Assembly (NCBI GenBank): GCA_026671195.1
Contig: JAPOHD010000005.1
Span: 310,001 to 374,000 of the forward strand
DNA: 64,000 bases
Direction of reading: 5' to 3'
From: Draconibacterium aestuarii
GTDB taxonomy: Bacteria > Bacteroidota > Bacteroidia > Bacteroidales > Prolixibacteraceae
The stretch's first letter is position 1. Each line of letters opens with the position of its first letter. Below, one piece after another: positions 1 through 9,634 of the stretch. A program made the position numbers and the translations under genes. The notes below the pieces were generated by a model. It saw nothing but the letters and a program-made list of their open reading frames with translations. It made no database searches and was not told the DNA's origin.

Positions 1-747
1 GTGAACTGCCAATACATCGGCATGACCTGTTCCCCACGAAAGGGGTTCCATTGCCACGTCGACATAATCAACACCTGCACGTGCAGCTTCCAAAATACTT
101 GCCATCGAGAAACCAGGACCGGCGTGACCATGATACTGAACAATGGTTTCCGGATGTTTGGTTTTAATGTTTTTGATGATTTTACCGATAAAAGCCGGAC
201 GGCCAATACCCGCCATATCTTTTACACAAATCTCGTCGGCACCCATCTCAATTAAAGTATTGGCAAGCTTTGTATAATATTCTACGGTATGTACTTTCGA
301 AATGGTTAAACTCAATGCAGCCTGTGAGATCATTCCACCTTCTTTGGCAAATTTTATTGAGTTTTCAAGGTTGCGTGGGTCGTTCAATCCGCAAAACGAA
401 CGAGCGATATCGGTACCCTGAAGTTTTTTTACTTTGTACATTAATTTACGAACATCGGCAGGAACCGGGCTCATCCTGATTCCGTTCAAAGCACGCTCAA
501 GCATATGCGTTTGAATACCTGCATCGTTAAATGGTTGTGTCCAGCGGCGATTGGCCACGTTCGGATTTTCACCAAAAAGCAAGTTAATCTGTTCAAATCC
601 GCCACCGTTGGTTTCAACCCTGTCGAAACACCCCATATCGATTATTGCCGGCGCAACTTTTTCTAATTGTTCTACTTTGGGAACATATTTTCCCGACGAC
701 TGCCACATATCTCTATACAGCAAACTAAATTTAATCTCTCTACTCAT
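1..747 (-). CDS. Biotin-dependent pyruvate/oxaloacetate carboxyltransferase, alpha-type subunit (N-terminal part; gene runs off the left edge)
   Basis: The first 249 codons are present and the 3' end lies outside the window. The frame opens at ATG 747 (product begins MSREIKFSLLYRDMWQ) and is unbroken to base 1. It reads as the HMGL-like TIM-barrel carboxyltransferase of OadA/PycB proteins. The metal-binding HGH of QYHGHAGPG and the lysine of CVKDMAG, which is carbamylated in this family, are both visible. The role would be transfer of a carboxyl group between biotin and pyruvate/oxaloacetate at the membrane complex. It follows the gamma-like subunit by 39 bases on the same strand. Whether the complex is a sodium-pumping decarboxylase or a methylmalonyl-CoA/pyruvate carboxylase cannot be told from this part. 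The N-terminal active-site region is divergent from proteobacterial OadA. Confidence 0.85.
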   Translation of the reverse strand, partial: MSREIKFSLLYRDMWQSSGKYVPKVEQLEKVAPAIIDMGCFDRVETNGGGFEQINLLFGENPNVANRRWTQPFNDAGIQTHMLERALNGIRMSPVPADVRKLMYKVKKLQGTDIARSFCGLNDPRNLENSIKFAKEGGMISQAALSLTISKVHTVEYYTKLANTLIEMGADEICVKDMAGIGRPAFIGKIIKNIKTKHPETIVQYHGHAGPGFSMASILEAARAGVDYVDVAMEPLSWGTGHADVLAVH

Positions 748-786
748 TTCGGTCTTATTTTTAGTTCTACCTGGATTATTACTTAT

Positions 787-1044
787 TTATTTGTTCTTCA
801 GTTTTTCTATTGAAGTAACTTTTCCCTGTCCTTTTGTTGTGATCTCAACTGCCGAAATTATAGCAGCTAATTTTGAGGGACTTATTTCTTGAGTTGACTT
901 TCCTGCACCAACCGTGGACGCTACCGGAACCGGTGCAAATTTATTGGTCAAACGTATAATTAAATTGCCCAGAACAACCACCATAATCAATATAAAGAAC
1001 ACGGTGCTCATTCCTGTTAACATTAGTTTTAAAGCTTCTGTCAT
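787..1044 (-). CDS. OadG-like gamma subunit of a membrane decarboxylase
   Basis: This 85-residue protein has one N-terminal transmembrane helix (about residues 7-30, STVFFILIMVVVLGNLIIRL), then a short cytoplasmic tail rich in Ala/Ser/Lys. This is the OAD_gamma layout. In the family it anchors the alpha subunit to the membrane beta subunit. It is the first gene of the operon, just upstream of the carboxyltransferase, and a Bacteroidota promoter lies about 40 bases ahead of the start. Function rests on size, topology and the neighbour; sequence conservation in this family is weak. Confidence 0.8.
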   Translation of the reverse strand: MTEALKLMLTGMSTVFFILIMVVVLGNLIIRLTNKFAPVPVASTVGAGKSTQEISPSKLAAIISAVEITTKGQGKVTSIEKLKNK

Positions 1045-1082
1045 ATGATTTGTTTTAAAAATTTCCCCTTAAAAAAAGGATG

Positions 1083-1111
1083 CAAATATATAATTGTCCG
1101 TTAATCACAAA
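1083..1111 (-). promoter_or_regulatory. Bacteroidota-type promoter of the carboxyltransferase operon
   Basis: On the minus strand the -7 box TATATTTG (1090-1083) matches TAnnTTTG exactly. A -33 TTTG (1111-1108) sits 17 bases upstream, slightly closer than the usual 19-20. It would give a leader of roughly 35 bases before the ATG at 1044. Confidence 0.55.
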
Positions 1112-1522
1112 CCTTTTTGACTTACAAATTGAAATTAAACCATGAGATTTAACAATGATTTGTAAGCACAAATAAAGAATTATTTCTTTCTTATCATACA
1201 ACCACCTGTCAAATAACCGGTTAAAGTAACCCTAATTAGATTAAGACAAATACGTATTAATAATTTAATAACATTAATAAATTAACATTAGAATATAACA
1301 ACATGAAAACCAATCAGATCCTGTTAAATTCCTGATGATTAAAACCGGAATCCATTTCCTTTAATAAAGAATTTTTTCCTTGAATCGATATAAATCAGAA
1401 ATAAGAAGGATTACCCTTTTTCAATCTGCAAGACGAAAACAAATACTAAAACCCGAAAATATGCTGCCATCCGTTTGTTGCTTCAACCATATCGAGTACC
1501 TTTAATCGTAGATTTAAAAATT
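1112..1522. other. Intergenic region, divergent promoters expected
   Basis: About 410 AT-rich bases separate the minus-strand carboxyltransferase operon from the plus-strand NYN gene. Apart from the promoter just to the left I see no ORF, repeat or strong hairpin. The region around 1250-1300 is almost pure A/T. Confidence 0.5.
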
Positions 1523-2275
1523 ATGGACAAAGATTTAAAGTTAGCAGTGTTAATCGACGGCGATAATATTCCATCGGCTTATGTAAAAGAAATGATGGAG
1601 GAAATTGCAAAGTATGGAAATCCCACCATAAAACGTATATATGGCGATTGGACCAAACCCACACTCTCGAAATGGAAAAACCTTTTGCTTGAAAATGCCA
1701 TTACACCAATTCAGCAATACGGTTACACCACCGGAAAAAATGCCACCGACTCGGCCATGATTATTGATGCCATGGACATATTGTACAGCGAAAAAGTAAA
1801 TGGATTCTGCCTGGTTTCGAGCGACAGCGATTTTACACGTCTGGCAACACGTTTGCGTGAAGCAGGAATGCATGTGATCGGTATTGGTGAAAAGAAAACA
1901 CCCGAACCGTTTATTGTGGCCTGCGACCGTTTTATCTATATTGAAATACTTCGGAACCGTTCGAAAGAAAGTGAAAGCGAAAGCAACACTGCACCCGATA
2001 AAACGGAAAAGAAAAGCGGTGTTGACAAAATTACCCCAAAAGTTATCCGGCTTATTTCTAAAACCATTTCCGATCTGGCCGACGACGACGGCTGGGCATT
2101 TTTGGGCGATGTGGGCAGTCTGCTGCAAAAAAAACAACCCAATTTCGATTCAAGAAATTATGGTTTTGAAAAACTTACGCCACTAATCGATTCCATTGGA
2201 AAATATGAAATCGACTTACGCGAAAGCCACCGGGGTAAATTCAAATTAATTTATGTGCGGAATAAGAAGAAGTAA
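1523..2275 (+). CDS. NYN-domain (LabA/DUF88-like) protein with C-terminal LOTUS/OST-HTH domain
   Basis: The 250-residue product begins MDKDLKLAVLIDGDNIP. I chose ATG 1523 because the PIN-like core starts immediately after it; an in-frame TTG at 1475 would add unconserved residues. Residues about 8-140 form a NYN domain with acidic active-site positions in LIDGDN, NATDSAMIIDAMD and LVSSDSDF. After a polar linker, about residues 170-247 (KVIRLISKTISDLADDDGWAFLG onward) fit a LOTUS/OST-HTH RNA-binding domain. Family knowledge points to an RNase or RNA-processing role, with LOTUS recruiting RNA; the exact substrate is unknown. It stands alone. Confidence 0.85.
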   Translation: MDKDLKLAVLIDGDNIPSAYVKEMMEEIAKYGNPTIKRIYGDWTKPTLSKWKNLLLENAITPIQQYGYTTGKNATDSAMIIDAMDILYSEKVNGFCLVSSDSDFTRLATRLREAGMHVIGIGEKKTPEPFIVACDRFIYIEILRNRSKESESESNTAPDKTEKKSGVDKITPKVIRLISKTISDLADDDGWAFLGDVGSLLQKKQPNFDSRNYGFEKLTPLIDSIGKYEIDLRESHRGKFKLIYVRNKKK

Positions 2276-2311
2276 ATTGCGATAAACAGAAAAGTAACAA
2301 GTCTTTATCAA

Positions 2312-2860
2312 ATGATCTATGCTGCTACCTTTATTCTATTAAGTATTCCTGTTATTCTGATTTCATGGAAATCGCTGAAAAATAAAATGAGTCATGGATT
2401 CTACCGTTTTTTCAGCTGGGAAGCCATACTTTTATTAATTATCTTCAAAATAGAATATTGGTTCACCAATCCATTTGCGTTCCATCAAATTGTATCGTGG
2501 TTGTTTCTTATTATTTCGCTTTGGTTTGCGCTGGCCGGAACTTCTGAATTGAAAAAACAAGGCAAACCGACCAGCCAACGAAACAGTCCCGAATTATTTA
2601 CTTTTGAAAAGAGTTCGAAGCTTGTCGACACGGGAATCTATAGATATATCAGGCATCCGTTATATTCCTCACTCTTGTTTTTAAGTTGGGGAACATTTCT
2701 TAAAAATACCGACTGGATATTTTTACCTGTAGTAATTCTATCCAACATATTTTTATATTTCACAGCCCTGGCCGACGAGAAAGAGTGTATCAGGTATTTT
2801 GGAAATGCTTATGCTGAATACACCAAAAGAACCAAACGTTTTATCCCCTTTATTTTCTGA
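2312..2860 (+). CDS. Isoprenylcysteine carboxyl methyltransferase-like (ICMT/PEMT-fold) membrane protein
   Basis: This 182-residue integral membrane protein has about four to five hydrophobic helices. The C-terminal region carries the ICMT/PEMT-type SAM-binding signature: GIYRYIRHPLYSS near residues 109-121, followed by a helix and EKECIRYFGNAYAEYTKRTKRFIP. Small prokaryotic members methylate lipids, quinol precursors or unknown small molecules, so the substrate cannot be given. It starts 36 bases after the NYN gene and its 3' end overlaps the convergent lon gene by 11 bases. Confidence 0.8.
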   Translation: MIYAATFILLSIPVILISWKSLKNKMSHGFYRFFSWEAILLLIIFKIEYWFTNPFAFHQIVSWLFLIISLWFALAGTSELKKQGKPTSQRNSPELFTFEKSSKLVDTGIYRYIRHPLYSSLLFLSWGTFLKNTDWIFLPVVILSNIFLYFTALADEKECIRYFGNAYAEYTKRTKRFIPFIF

Positions 2861-5228
2861 AAGCAATATCAATCACTTCGTTAAAATAATGTACAAAATG
2901 AGCTGTTACTCCTTCTTTTATGTAGTCGGGTAATTCTTCAAAATCCTTTTTATTGTCAGCCGGAAAAATAATCTCAAACACCTTCACACGGCGAGCAGCA
3001 ATGGTTTTTTCGCGTACACCGCCGATGGGTAAAACTTTACCGGTGAGAGTGAGTTCGCCGGTCATTGCAAGTCCTTTTTTAATGGCTTTCCCCACAGCCA
3101 ACGAATACAAGGCCAGTGCCATTGTTATTCCTGCCGAAGGACCATCTTTTGGTGTTGCACCTGCCGGAACATGCAAATGAATAAAGTGTTCGTTAAAAAA
3201 GTGTTTCAGCTTTGGATTATTCGAAAGCAGCGAGCGAATATATGAATACGCAATTTCGGAAGATTCCTGCATTACATTTCCCAGTTGCCCGGTTTGTTGG
3301 AATCCACTGCCACCTACTTTTATGGCATTTGCCTCGATATATAATGTAACCCCACCCATAGCAGTCCATGCCAATCCCAGCGTTACGCCCGGTATCGATT
3401 TTTTGTAAAGTTCTTCTGTAGTAAAAATAGGCTGCCCCAAAAATTCAGTTAGATTTTTAGAAGTAATAATAATGTTTCCGTTTTCATTTTCACTCTCGGC
3501 TTGTAACAAGGTTACTTTTCGCATTATTTTTTTTATCTGGTTCTCCAGTCCCCGTATTCCGGCCTCCCGGGCATATCCGTTAATCATATTCTTTAAGGCA
3601 CTCTCCGAAATACTAATCTCTTTTGCTTTTAAACCATGTTCTTTTCGCTGTTTTGGGACCAGGTAACGTTTGGCAATTTCAACCTTTTCCTCCAGAATAT
3701 AACCTGAAAGTTTTATGATCTCCATACGATCGAGTAAGGGCTGTGGAATGGTATCGAGCTGGTTGGCCGTGGTAACAAACAGTATATTTGACAAGTCGAA
3801 TCGAACATCGAGATAATGATCAAGAAATTCAGCATTTTGTTCCGGATCGAGCACCTCCAGCAAAGCTGCCGCCGGATCGCCCTGATAACTCACTCCAATC
3901 TTATCTATTTCGTCGAGCATAATTACCGGATTGGCCACTTCCGTTCTTTTCAAACTTTGTATCAATTTGCCGGGCAAAGCTCCTATGTAGGTTCTCCGGT
4001 GCCCTTTTATTTCTGCCTCATCGCGCATTCCACCAACCGAAAAACGATAGAATTTACGCCCCATAGCATCGGCAATTGATTTTCCAACCGAGGTTTTACC
4101 AACTCCCGGAGGCCCTACCAAACAGATAATAGAGCCTGATACTTTCCCTCGTTTTAGGATGGTACTCATGAACTCCAAAATCCTTTGTTTTACATCCTGA
4201 AGACCATAATGTTGTTCATCGAGTATTTTGCGTGCAACTTTCAAATCTTTATTATCGTCCGAAAAAATGCCCCAGGGCAAATCAGTAAGCCAATTCAGGT
4301 AAGTTCGTGTTACATTAAACTCAGACGAACCTATTTCCAGTGTTTTCAGTTTATTCAACTCTTCCTGTATTACCGTATAAGTTTCTTCCGGTAAAACCAG
4401 TTTTTTTATTTTGTTCTGAATTATTTCCAGTTCGGTGGTTTTATCGTCCTTTTCAATGCCCAGTTCTTTTTTTATTACCTTTAATTGTTCGCGTAAAAAA
4501 AATTCACGTTGATGTTTCGAGACCTTTTCTTCAATTTGAGTTTGTATGTCCAGTTGGAGTTTACTCAGCTCAATTTCTTCTTTTAACAACAGCAACAGTT
4601 TTTCACTTCTTTCGAATAAACCAACTGCATCGAGTATTGCCTGCAGTTTTACCCCTTCAGCAGAAAGAAACGAAGCCACCAAGTCCATAAGAAGCCCGGG
4701 TTTCTCCAGTCCAACCTGGTTTAACGCCAGCCGCATTTGCTCCTGAAACATGGAGTTTAGTTTTATCAGTTCTTTTACCGAATTGATAATGGTCATGGTA
4801 AAAGCCTTGATTTCGTCGGTTACAGGTTTTGAATCATCATAATCATATTTTACCTGCCAGAATTCAATATCGTTTTTAGTCCTTTTTCGAACGTAATGAA
4901 AACGTGTTATTGCCTGGGCATAAAAATGAATCGCATTGTCTGACTTATTTAATACTTTGATTATTTTCAATAACGTACCGGTTTCATATAAATCAGAATG
5001 TAAATAAGTGCTGGTATTTATTTCTTTAATAAACGAAACGCCTATAAAACCATTCTCCTTTTTAATGGAATGTTCTACTTTTTTTACCATTTCGGATGTA
5101 CCAAAAGTTAGCGGCAAGGCTAAACCCGGAAAAATTGGACGATTTTCCAGCGGTAAAACAATTAAATTATCCGGATAAATGTCGCTAATCAATACCAGTC
5201 CCGAATTTTGAACAGTATTTTCAGTCAT
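2850..5228 (-). CDS. lon: ATP-dependent protease La (LonA)
   Basis: This is a complete 792-residue LonA: N-terminal LON substrate-binding domain (about 20-220), coiled-coil region, AAA+ module with Walker A GPPGVGKT (372-379) and Walker B VIMLDEID (435-442), and a C-terminal S16 protease domain. The catalytic dyad is Ser698 in PKDGPSAG and Lys741 in REKTIAAR. It degrades misfolded and regulatory proteins in the cytoplasm. The length is near the family norm. It is transcribed towards the methyltransferase-like gene, and the two 3' ends overlap. The small heat-shock gene lies upstream on the same strand, a sensible proteostasis neighbourhood, but with about 260 bases and a terminator between them. 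Confidence 0.97.
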   Translation of the reverse strand: MTENTVQNSGLVLISDIYPDNLIVLPLENRPIFPGLALPLTFGTSEMVKKVEHSIKKENGFIGVSFIKEINTSTYLHSDLYETGTLLKIIKVLNKSDNAIHFYAQAITRFHYVRKRTKNDIEFWQVKYDYDDSKPVTDEIKAFTMTIINSVKELIKLNSMFQEQMRLALNQVGLEKPGLLMDLVASFLSAEGVKLQAILDAVGLFERSEKLLLLLKEEIELSKLQLDIQTQIEEKVSKHQREFFLREQLKVIKKELGIEKDDKTTELEIIQNKIKKLVLPEETYTVIQEELNKLKTLEIGSSEFNVTRTYLNWLTDLPWGIFSDDNKDLKVARKILDEQHYGLQDVKQRILEFMSTILKRGKVSGSIICLVGPPGVGKTSVGKSIADAMGRKFYRFSVGGMRDEAEIKGHRRTYIGALPGKLIQSLKRTEVANPVIMLDEIDKIGVSYQGDPAAALLEVLDPEQNAEFLDHYLDVRFDLSNILFVTTANQLDTIPQPLLDRMEIIKLSGYILEEKVEIAKRYLVPKQRKEHGLKAKEISISESALKNMINGYAREAGIRGLENQIKKIMRKVTLLQAESENENGNIIITSKNLTEFLGQPIFTTEELYKKSIPGVTLGLAWTAMGGVTLYIEANAIKVGGSGFQQTGQLGNVMQESSEIAYSYIRSLLSNNPKLKHFFNEHFIHLHVPAGATPKDGPSAGITMALALYSLAVGKAIKKGLAMTGELTLTGKVLPIGGVREKTIAARRVKVFEIIFPADNKKDFEELPDYIKEGVTAHFVHYFNEVIDIAFRK

Positions 5229-5360
5229 GATTATCAGTTTAATTTGCGATTTTGTTTTTCCTTCTTCAATAAGTAAAGTGATAATATGATTACGATTCTT
5301 AAGATGTAAAAGATTTAATTTTAATGATAAAAATCACTACTGTCCGGTTAACATTGAACA

Positions 5361-5391
5361 GATTCCTCGCCGTCAGCCGAGGGGTCGGAAT
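5361..5391. repeat. Small palindromic intergenic element
   Basis: Nested inverted repeats are visible: ATTCC (5362-5366) against GGAAT (5387-5391), and CCTCG (5365-5369) against CGAGG (5378-5382). The sequence is more GC-rich than its surroundings and resembles REP-like palindromes common in bacterial intergenic DNA. A transcription terminator for a minus-strand transcript is the alternative. Confidence 0.35.
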
Positions 5392-5455
5392 GACAAACTT
5401 TTGGCGGCCGTTGCTTTGGGGAGGGGTTAATCCGTTAAGGAGATAAGAAAAAATT

Positions 5456-5485
5456 AAGGGCATAGCTCCCTGTTACTATGCCCTT
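5456..5485 (-). terminator. Rho-independent terminator of the small heat-shock gene
   Basis: A perfect 10-base stem pairs AAGGGCATAG (5456-5465) with CTATGCCCTT (5476-5485). Read on the minus strand, an A-rich stretch at 5448-5453 supplies the U-tract. It lies 6 bases beyond the hsp20 stop codon. Confidence 0.85.
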
Positions 5486-5491
5486 ATTTAC

Positions 5492-5944
5492 TTATGAAAT
5501 TTTGATCTCTTTTGCAGGTTTTGGTTTTATCTCTTCACGTTTTGGTAAAGTAACCTGAAGAATACCGTTGTTGTATTTAGCCGAAATTTTATCAGCATTT
5601 ACAACCGTTTCAGGCACCGTAAAAGAACGTTGGAACGATTGATAACAAAACTCTTTTCGGGTAATTACTTCTCCCTCTTTTTCTTCTTTTTCTTCTTTCT
5701 TCTCTGAAGAAATCGTTAACCTGCCATTGTCGTAATTCAGTTTAAAATCGTTTTTACTTAAACCGGGTGCTGCAACGTCAATTATATATTCATCTTGGTT
5801 TTCTTTGACATTAACAGCTGGCAAGGTTGAATTGCTGCCTGCAAAATTTTTAGTGTTCCAATCCATCAGGTTTCCTTCAAAGAATTTGTCCAGTAACGAA
5901 GGAAATGATGAATAATCGCTGTTTAACAATCTTGGTAGTGTCAT
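5492..5944 (-). CDS. Small heat-shock protein, Hsp20/alpha-crystallin family
   Basis: The 150-residue product starts MTLPRLLN. I chose ATG 5944 because a strong GGAGG sits 8 bases upstream (5957-5953); an in-frame ATG at 5974 would add ten residues and swallow that site. A short N-terminal arm (ending near LMDWNTKNF) is followed by the alpha-crystallin domain with VNVKENQDEYIIDVAAPGLSK and the conserved NNGILQVTLPK near the C-terminus. The final IKIS supplies the IxI-type motif used in oligomer assembly. It acts as an ATP-independent holdase for unfolding proteins. An unusually charged KKEEKEEKEGE loop interrupts the domain. Confidence 0.95.
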   Translation of the reverse strand: MTLPRLLNSDYSSFPSLLDKFFEGNLMDWNTKNFAGSNSTLPAVNVKENQDEYIIDVAAPGLSKNDFKLNYDNGRLTISSEKKEEKEEKEGEVITRKEFCYQSFQRSFTVPETVVNADKISAKYNNGILQVTLPKREEIKPKPAKEIKIS

Positions 5945-6341
5945 GATTAAATCCTCCATTTTTAAATTCGACATTTATTAAGTTCTCACTACTTTTTGCG
6001 CAAACAAAATGCCATTTTCACCGGATTTTCGACAACAGATTCTTTAACTTTTTGAAAGACAAATATTTATCAGAAACAGCAATAAAAAAGAAAAACAAAA
6101 CACTTTAACCCACTGTGCAATAATGACATATGAAGTATTTTAATCTATGTTTTTTTGGCATTTTCAGTGAAATTTTGACAGCGTAAAAGTGGAAAGTTCA
6201 AGGTTTAATAGTTAAAGATGACGATCCGTGAATAAGGTTGATAGTTACTGATTGTTCGTTTTTTTTCAATCTTACTCAATCTCAATCAATCTTTACTTGT
6301 TAGTGACTCGTTACTCGAAGCTTGCGGCTTGTAGCTTGTAA
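5945..6341. other. Intergenic region without a gene
   Basis: About 400 bases between the hsp20 start and the SNF2 stop hold no ORF I can support. Near 6318-6340 a short tandem of GCTTG units (three copies within 20 bases) forms a small inverted or slippage-type repeat just downstream of the SNF2 gene; it may act in termination. Confidence 0.4.
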
Positions 6342-9284
6342 TTACTTAAACAAATCCACAATTTCTTCTTTGGTAATTTCCTGAAACGGATTATTTGAAT
6401 TGATAAATTTATCGGCCAGCGAGCTTTTTCGGTCCTTCAATTTCTGAATTTTTTCTTCAATTGAATTTTCTGTAATAAAACGGTACACAAAAACATGTTT
6501 ATTCTGTCCAATCCGGTGTGCACGATTAATCGCCTGATTTTCGGCTGCAGGGTTCCACCATGGATCAATGATAAAAACATAATCGGCCTCGGTTAAGTTG
6601 AGGCCGACACCACCTGCTTTAAGCGATATCAGGAAAATTCGGTTCTCCGGATCTTCCTGAAACTCCCTGATTACCTCTTCGCGTTTTGTGGTTTGCCCCG
6701 TTAGTTTACTGTATTTCCAGTTTTCCTCTTCAATTTTTTCCTGAAGTAATTCGAGATGACTTACAAACGAAGAAAAAATAAGTACCTTGTGTTTTTCGGC
6801 CACCAGGTTTCCCAGCATTCTGAAAATCACGTTAAACTTACCTGATGCTTCGTCTAAACCATCTTCAACCAACGAAGGATGGTTAGCCAGCTGACGTAAT
6901 TTAGTAAGTCCTTGCAATACCACAAACGACGATTTTTTAACTCCTTCCTGCTCAATAGCCGTTAAAATGGTATTTCGGATAATCGATTTCTCGTGTTCGT
7001 ACATTTTGTGCTGCTTGCCCTCCATCGGGCATACACGAATTTCCTCCATCAGCGGAGGCAAATCTCTTGCTACTTCATCCTTTTTCCGACGCAAAACAAA
7101 GGGGCGAATCATCAATTGTAGCTTTTCCATTTGCTCCTGGTTGGCATGCTTTTCAATGGGCGTAATAAACGAGCGCCTGAAAAATGCAAGATTTCCCAAA
7201 ATTCCCGGATTCAGAAAATTCATTTGCGACCATAAATCTGAAAGCGAATTTTCAATGGGCGTTCCGGTAATAACCAGTTTATGTTGCGCCAGCATTTTCA
7301 TAACCGCCTTATAGGTTTTCGAGGTTGAGTTTTTTATCGACTGGCTTTCGTCTAAAATCAGATAAAAAAATTTGATTCCAGAAAGCAGGTCCACATCGTT
7401 TCGCACCGTACCGTAAGTGGTTATTATTACATCATAAAAGCGGGCAATCTTTTCAATATCCTCTACTTTTTTACGCTGTGTGCCTACGTATTTATAAACT
7501 TTCAGGGCAGGTGTAAATTTTTTAATTTCGTTGCTCCAGTTGTGCACAAGCGATGTGGGCACCACAATTAAACTGGCCGGTTGTAAATCGTGTTCAACCT
7601 CCGAATTGTTGGCAAACAGATCCAGTTGTCTCTTTTCTGTAACAGGATTTTGAACCTGAATATCCCGTTTCATTCGTTTCAACTTCAGCAAAAGAGTTAA
7701 GGTTTGCAAAGTTTTTCCAAGCCCCATATCATCTGCCAAACAACCACCCAAACTGTTTTTATACAAACCATACATCCAGTTAAAACCTTCTTCCTGATAA
7801 CTTCGTAAGGTGGCTTTTATATTGGCAGGCAGCACCACTACTTCCTGTTCGGCATTTACCAGCTGTTCGTATTTCTGTTTTACAAGTTTATCAGTAGCCT
7901 GAATGGAATCCTGTAAGAGCGTAAAGTGGTGTTTTTCAAACTGAATACGCTCACCATGGCTCTTTCCAAACGGCAGTAATCCTTTGTAACGGGCAAACCA
8001 TTCTTCGGGCAAAACAGCCACTTCCCCATTGGGCAATTCAAACTCGCGAATGTCGTTCAGAATATATTTTTTAAGTTGAATAAAAGGAATGCTGAACTCA
8101 CCAAAGCGAACTACAGCATACACATCGAACCAGTCGCCTTTGGTTTGTGTTTTTAATTCCAGCTGCTGGCTTCCGGTGTAATATTTCTTTTCGAGTTGCT
8201 TTTGTTTTACTTGAATTCCATTTCTCTCCAGTTCCGGCCGGTTCTTGTTCAGCCAATTCACAAAAAAATAAAGCGCATTCTCCTGCTCAAGCAGTGATAT
8301 TCCTTTTAAAACAAATGATCCATTATCTTCAATCAATCCCACGTTAAAAATGGCGTTAACAATTTCCTGTTCCCAGCCAAAATCGCGTACCGTTTTACTG
8401 AATACAAACGATCCGTTTTTCTTTTGTAAACTAACCGCAATTTTTCGTACTGAATTAGGCAAGAACTTTTCACTACCATATGCAAAGGTTAATACCAGGC
8501 ACGGTTTATACTGTAAGTTCATTTCCAACGAAAGTACGGCATGTTTTTTTGTATCCGCTTTTACAATCTCAAATCCGGCAGCTTTCACATCGTAATCGCG
8601 AATGGTATTTAACACAAATCCTGAATAATATTTTTCCTCTATTGTATTTGGAACTGCCACATAATCTTTTTCAAAAAATGGCATTAATTTTTTTGCATTA
8701 AGCTTTTCAAATGCCACCAGTTGATTTTTATACACAACTAAACAGGGATCGTTTGTAACAACTTTGCATGTCCTATTCGACAACAGCAATTCCTGCTCTT
8801 TCAAAAAAACTTTTAACTGGTATCGTGTTTGTTCTTCGGTACGTTTAAAATGAAACTCCGGACGTGCAAATAAAGGATATACCAAAATCTCATCCTCATC
8901 GTACAAATTCGAATATTTGGCTTCCTTTTTAAACAAACGTACCGGACTTAACATCAATATCGAAGCCACTTCCATCATACATTTTTCAATATAAGGAATC
9001 ACCTGTTTTTCAAAAAAGGTGCTTTTTAGCGTAGAAAAAAACTCGGAAACACTTTTTGCCCGCGAGAATTTTTTCACCAAAACTTCATCGCTGTATTTAT
9101 CAATCAAGTTCACTAACTCCTTTTCATAAGGCTGCCAATTGTAGTTAGAATCTTTCAGGTCACGCGGTTTTAGCATTCGTACCACAGAAAAAAAGCGTTC
9201 CTGTTTCTTAATAAAAAAAGGTTGAAACACCATTCCAAGAAAACGGTGCTCGGTTAAAACAATAATAAATTCAAATTCATTCAT
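6342..9284 (-). CDS. SNF2-family DNA-dependent ATPase / helicase-like protein
   Basis: The 980-residue protein has a long N-terminal region (1-about 480) typical of bacterial SNF2/RapA-like proteins, then the two RecA lobes. Motif I is DDMGLGKT (about 519-526), motif II is DESQ (about 645, a DEAH-box variant usual in SNF2 proteins), and the C-terminal lobe has SLKAGGVGLNLTEADYVF and the arginine-finger motif QAINRAHRIGQ. These proteins translocate on double-stranded DNA to remodel protein-DNA complexes; roles in transcription recycling or repair are possible. It stands alone on its strand. No methyltransferase or nuclease neighbour suggests a defence role, so a housekeeping function is more likely. 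Confidence 0.93.
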   Translation of the reverse strand: MNEFEFIIVLTEHRFLGMVFQPFFIKKQERFFSVVRMLKPRDLKDSNYNWQPYEKELVNLIDKYSDEVLVKKFSRAKSVSEFFSTLKSTFFEKQVIPYIEKCMMEVASILMLSPVRLFKKEAKYSNLYDEDEILVYPLFARPEFHFKRTEEQTRYQLKVFLKEQELLLSNRTCKVVTNDPCLVVYKNQLVAFEKLNAKKLMPFFEKDYVAVPNTIEEKYYSGFVLNTIRDYDVKAAGFEIVKADTKKHAVLSLEMNLQYKPCLVLTFAYGSEKFLPNSVRKIAVSLQKKNGSFVFSKTVRDFGWEQEIVNAIFNVGLIEDNGSFVLKGISLLEQENALYFFVNWLNKNRPELERNGIQVKQKQLEKKYYTGSQQLELKTQTKGDWFDVYAVVRFGEFSIPFIQLKKYILNDIREFELPNGEVAVLPEEWFARYKGLLPFGKSHGERIQFEKHHFTLLQDSIQATDKLVKQKYEQLVNAEQEVVVLPANIKATLRSYQEEGFNWMYGLYKNSLGGCLADDMGLGKTLQTLTLLLKLKRMKRDIQVQNPVTEKRQLDLFANNSEVEHDLQPASLIVVPTSLVHNWSNEIKKFTPALKVYKYVGTQRKKVEDIEKIARFYDVIITTYGTVRNDVDLLSGIKFFYLILDESQSIKNSTSKTYKAVMKMLAQHKLVITGTPIENSLSDLWSQMNFLNPGILGNLAFFRRSFITPIEKHANQEQMEKLQLMIRPFVLRRKKDEVARDLPPLMEEIRVCPMEGKQHKMYEHEKSIIRNTILTAIEQEGVKKSSFVVLQGLTKLRQLANHPSLVEDGLDEASGKFNVIFRMLGNLVAEKHKVLIFSSFVSHLELLQEKIEEENWKYSKLTGQTTKREEVIREFQEDPENRIFLISLKAGGVGLNLTEADYVFIIDPWWNPAAENQAINRAHRIGQNKHVFVYRFITENSIEEKIQKLKDRKSSLADKFINSNNPFQEITKEEIVDLFK

Positions 9285-9634
9285 CTATCTCTCTGAAAAA
9301 GAAACCTCTATTAAATTTTTTCTTACTAAACAAAAAACAATCGGCTCAAAAGAACCTCAAATATACAAAAGCTAAACTTCTGAGTTCGGCGTTTAGTGTG
9401 GAAAGATTAAAGAAAATATAAAGTAATGGCCCCAGGGGTTATTTGTGAGAGGTAACAAAAAAAGCATCCAGCTGTAATCTTTTTAAATTTTTTAGAATCA
9501 ACCGACAAACTTTATATATTTGTAATAATTAATAGAATTATGAAACGACCATGACAAAAATTTGCCACAAACAAGCATAATTAAAATCATGTGAGTTCCA
9601 CACTATTCCTTCTGAAATAAACAACCTTAATAGT
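9285..9634. other. Intergenic region without a gene
   Basis: About 350 bases separate divergent genes, so promoters for both are expected here. I see only short AT-rich stretches and no convincing ORF or hairpin. Confidence 0.4.

Noticed and set aside
1550..2137. Long antisense frame opposite the NYN gene
   Set aside because: It is Cys/Phe-rich nonsense typical of antisense frames, and the sense strand has clear domain motifs.
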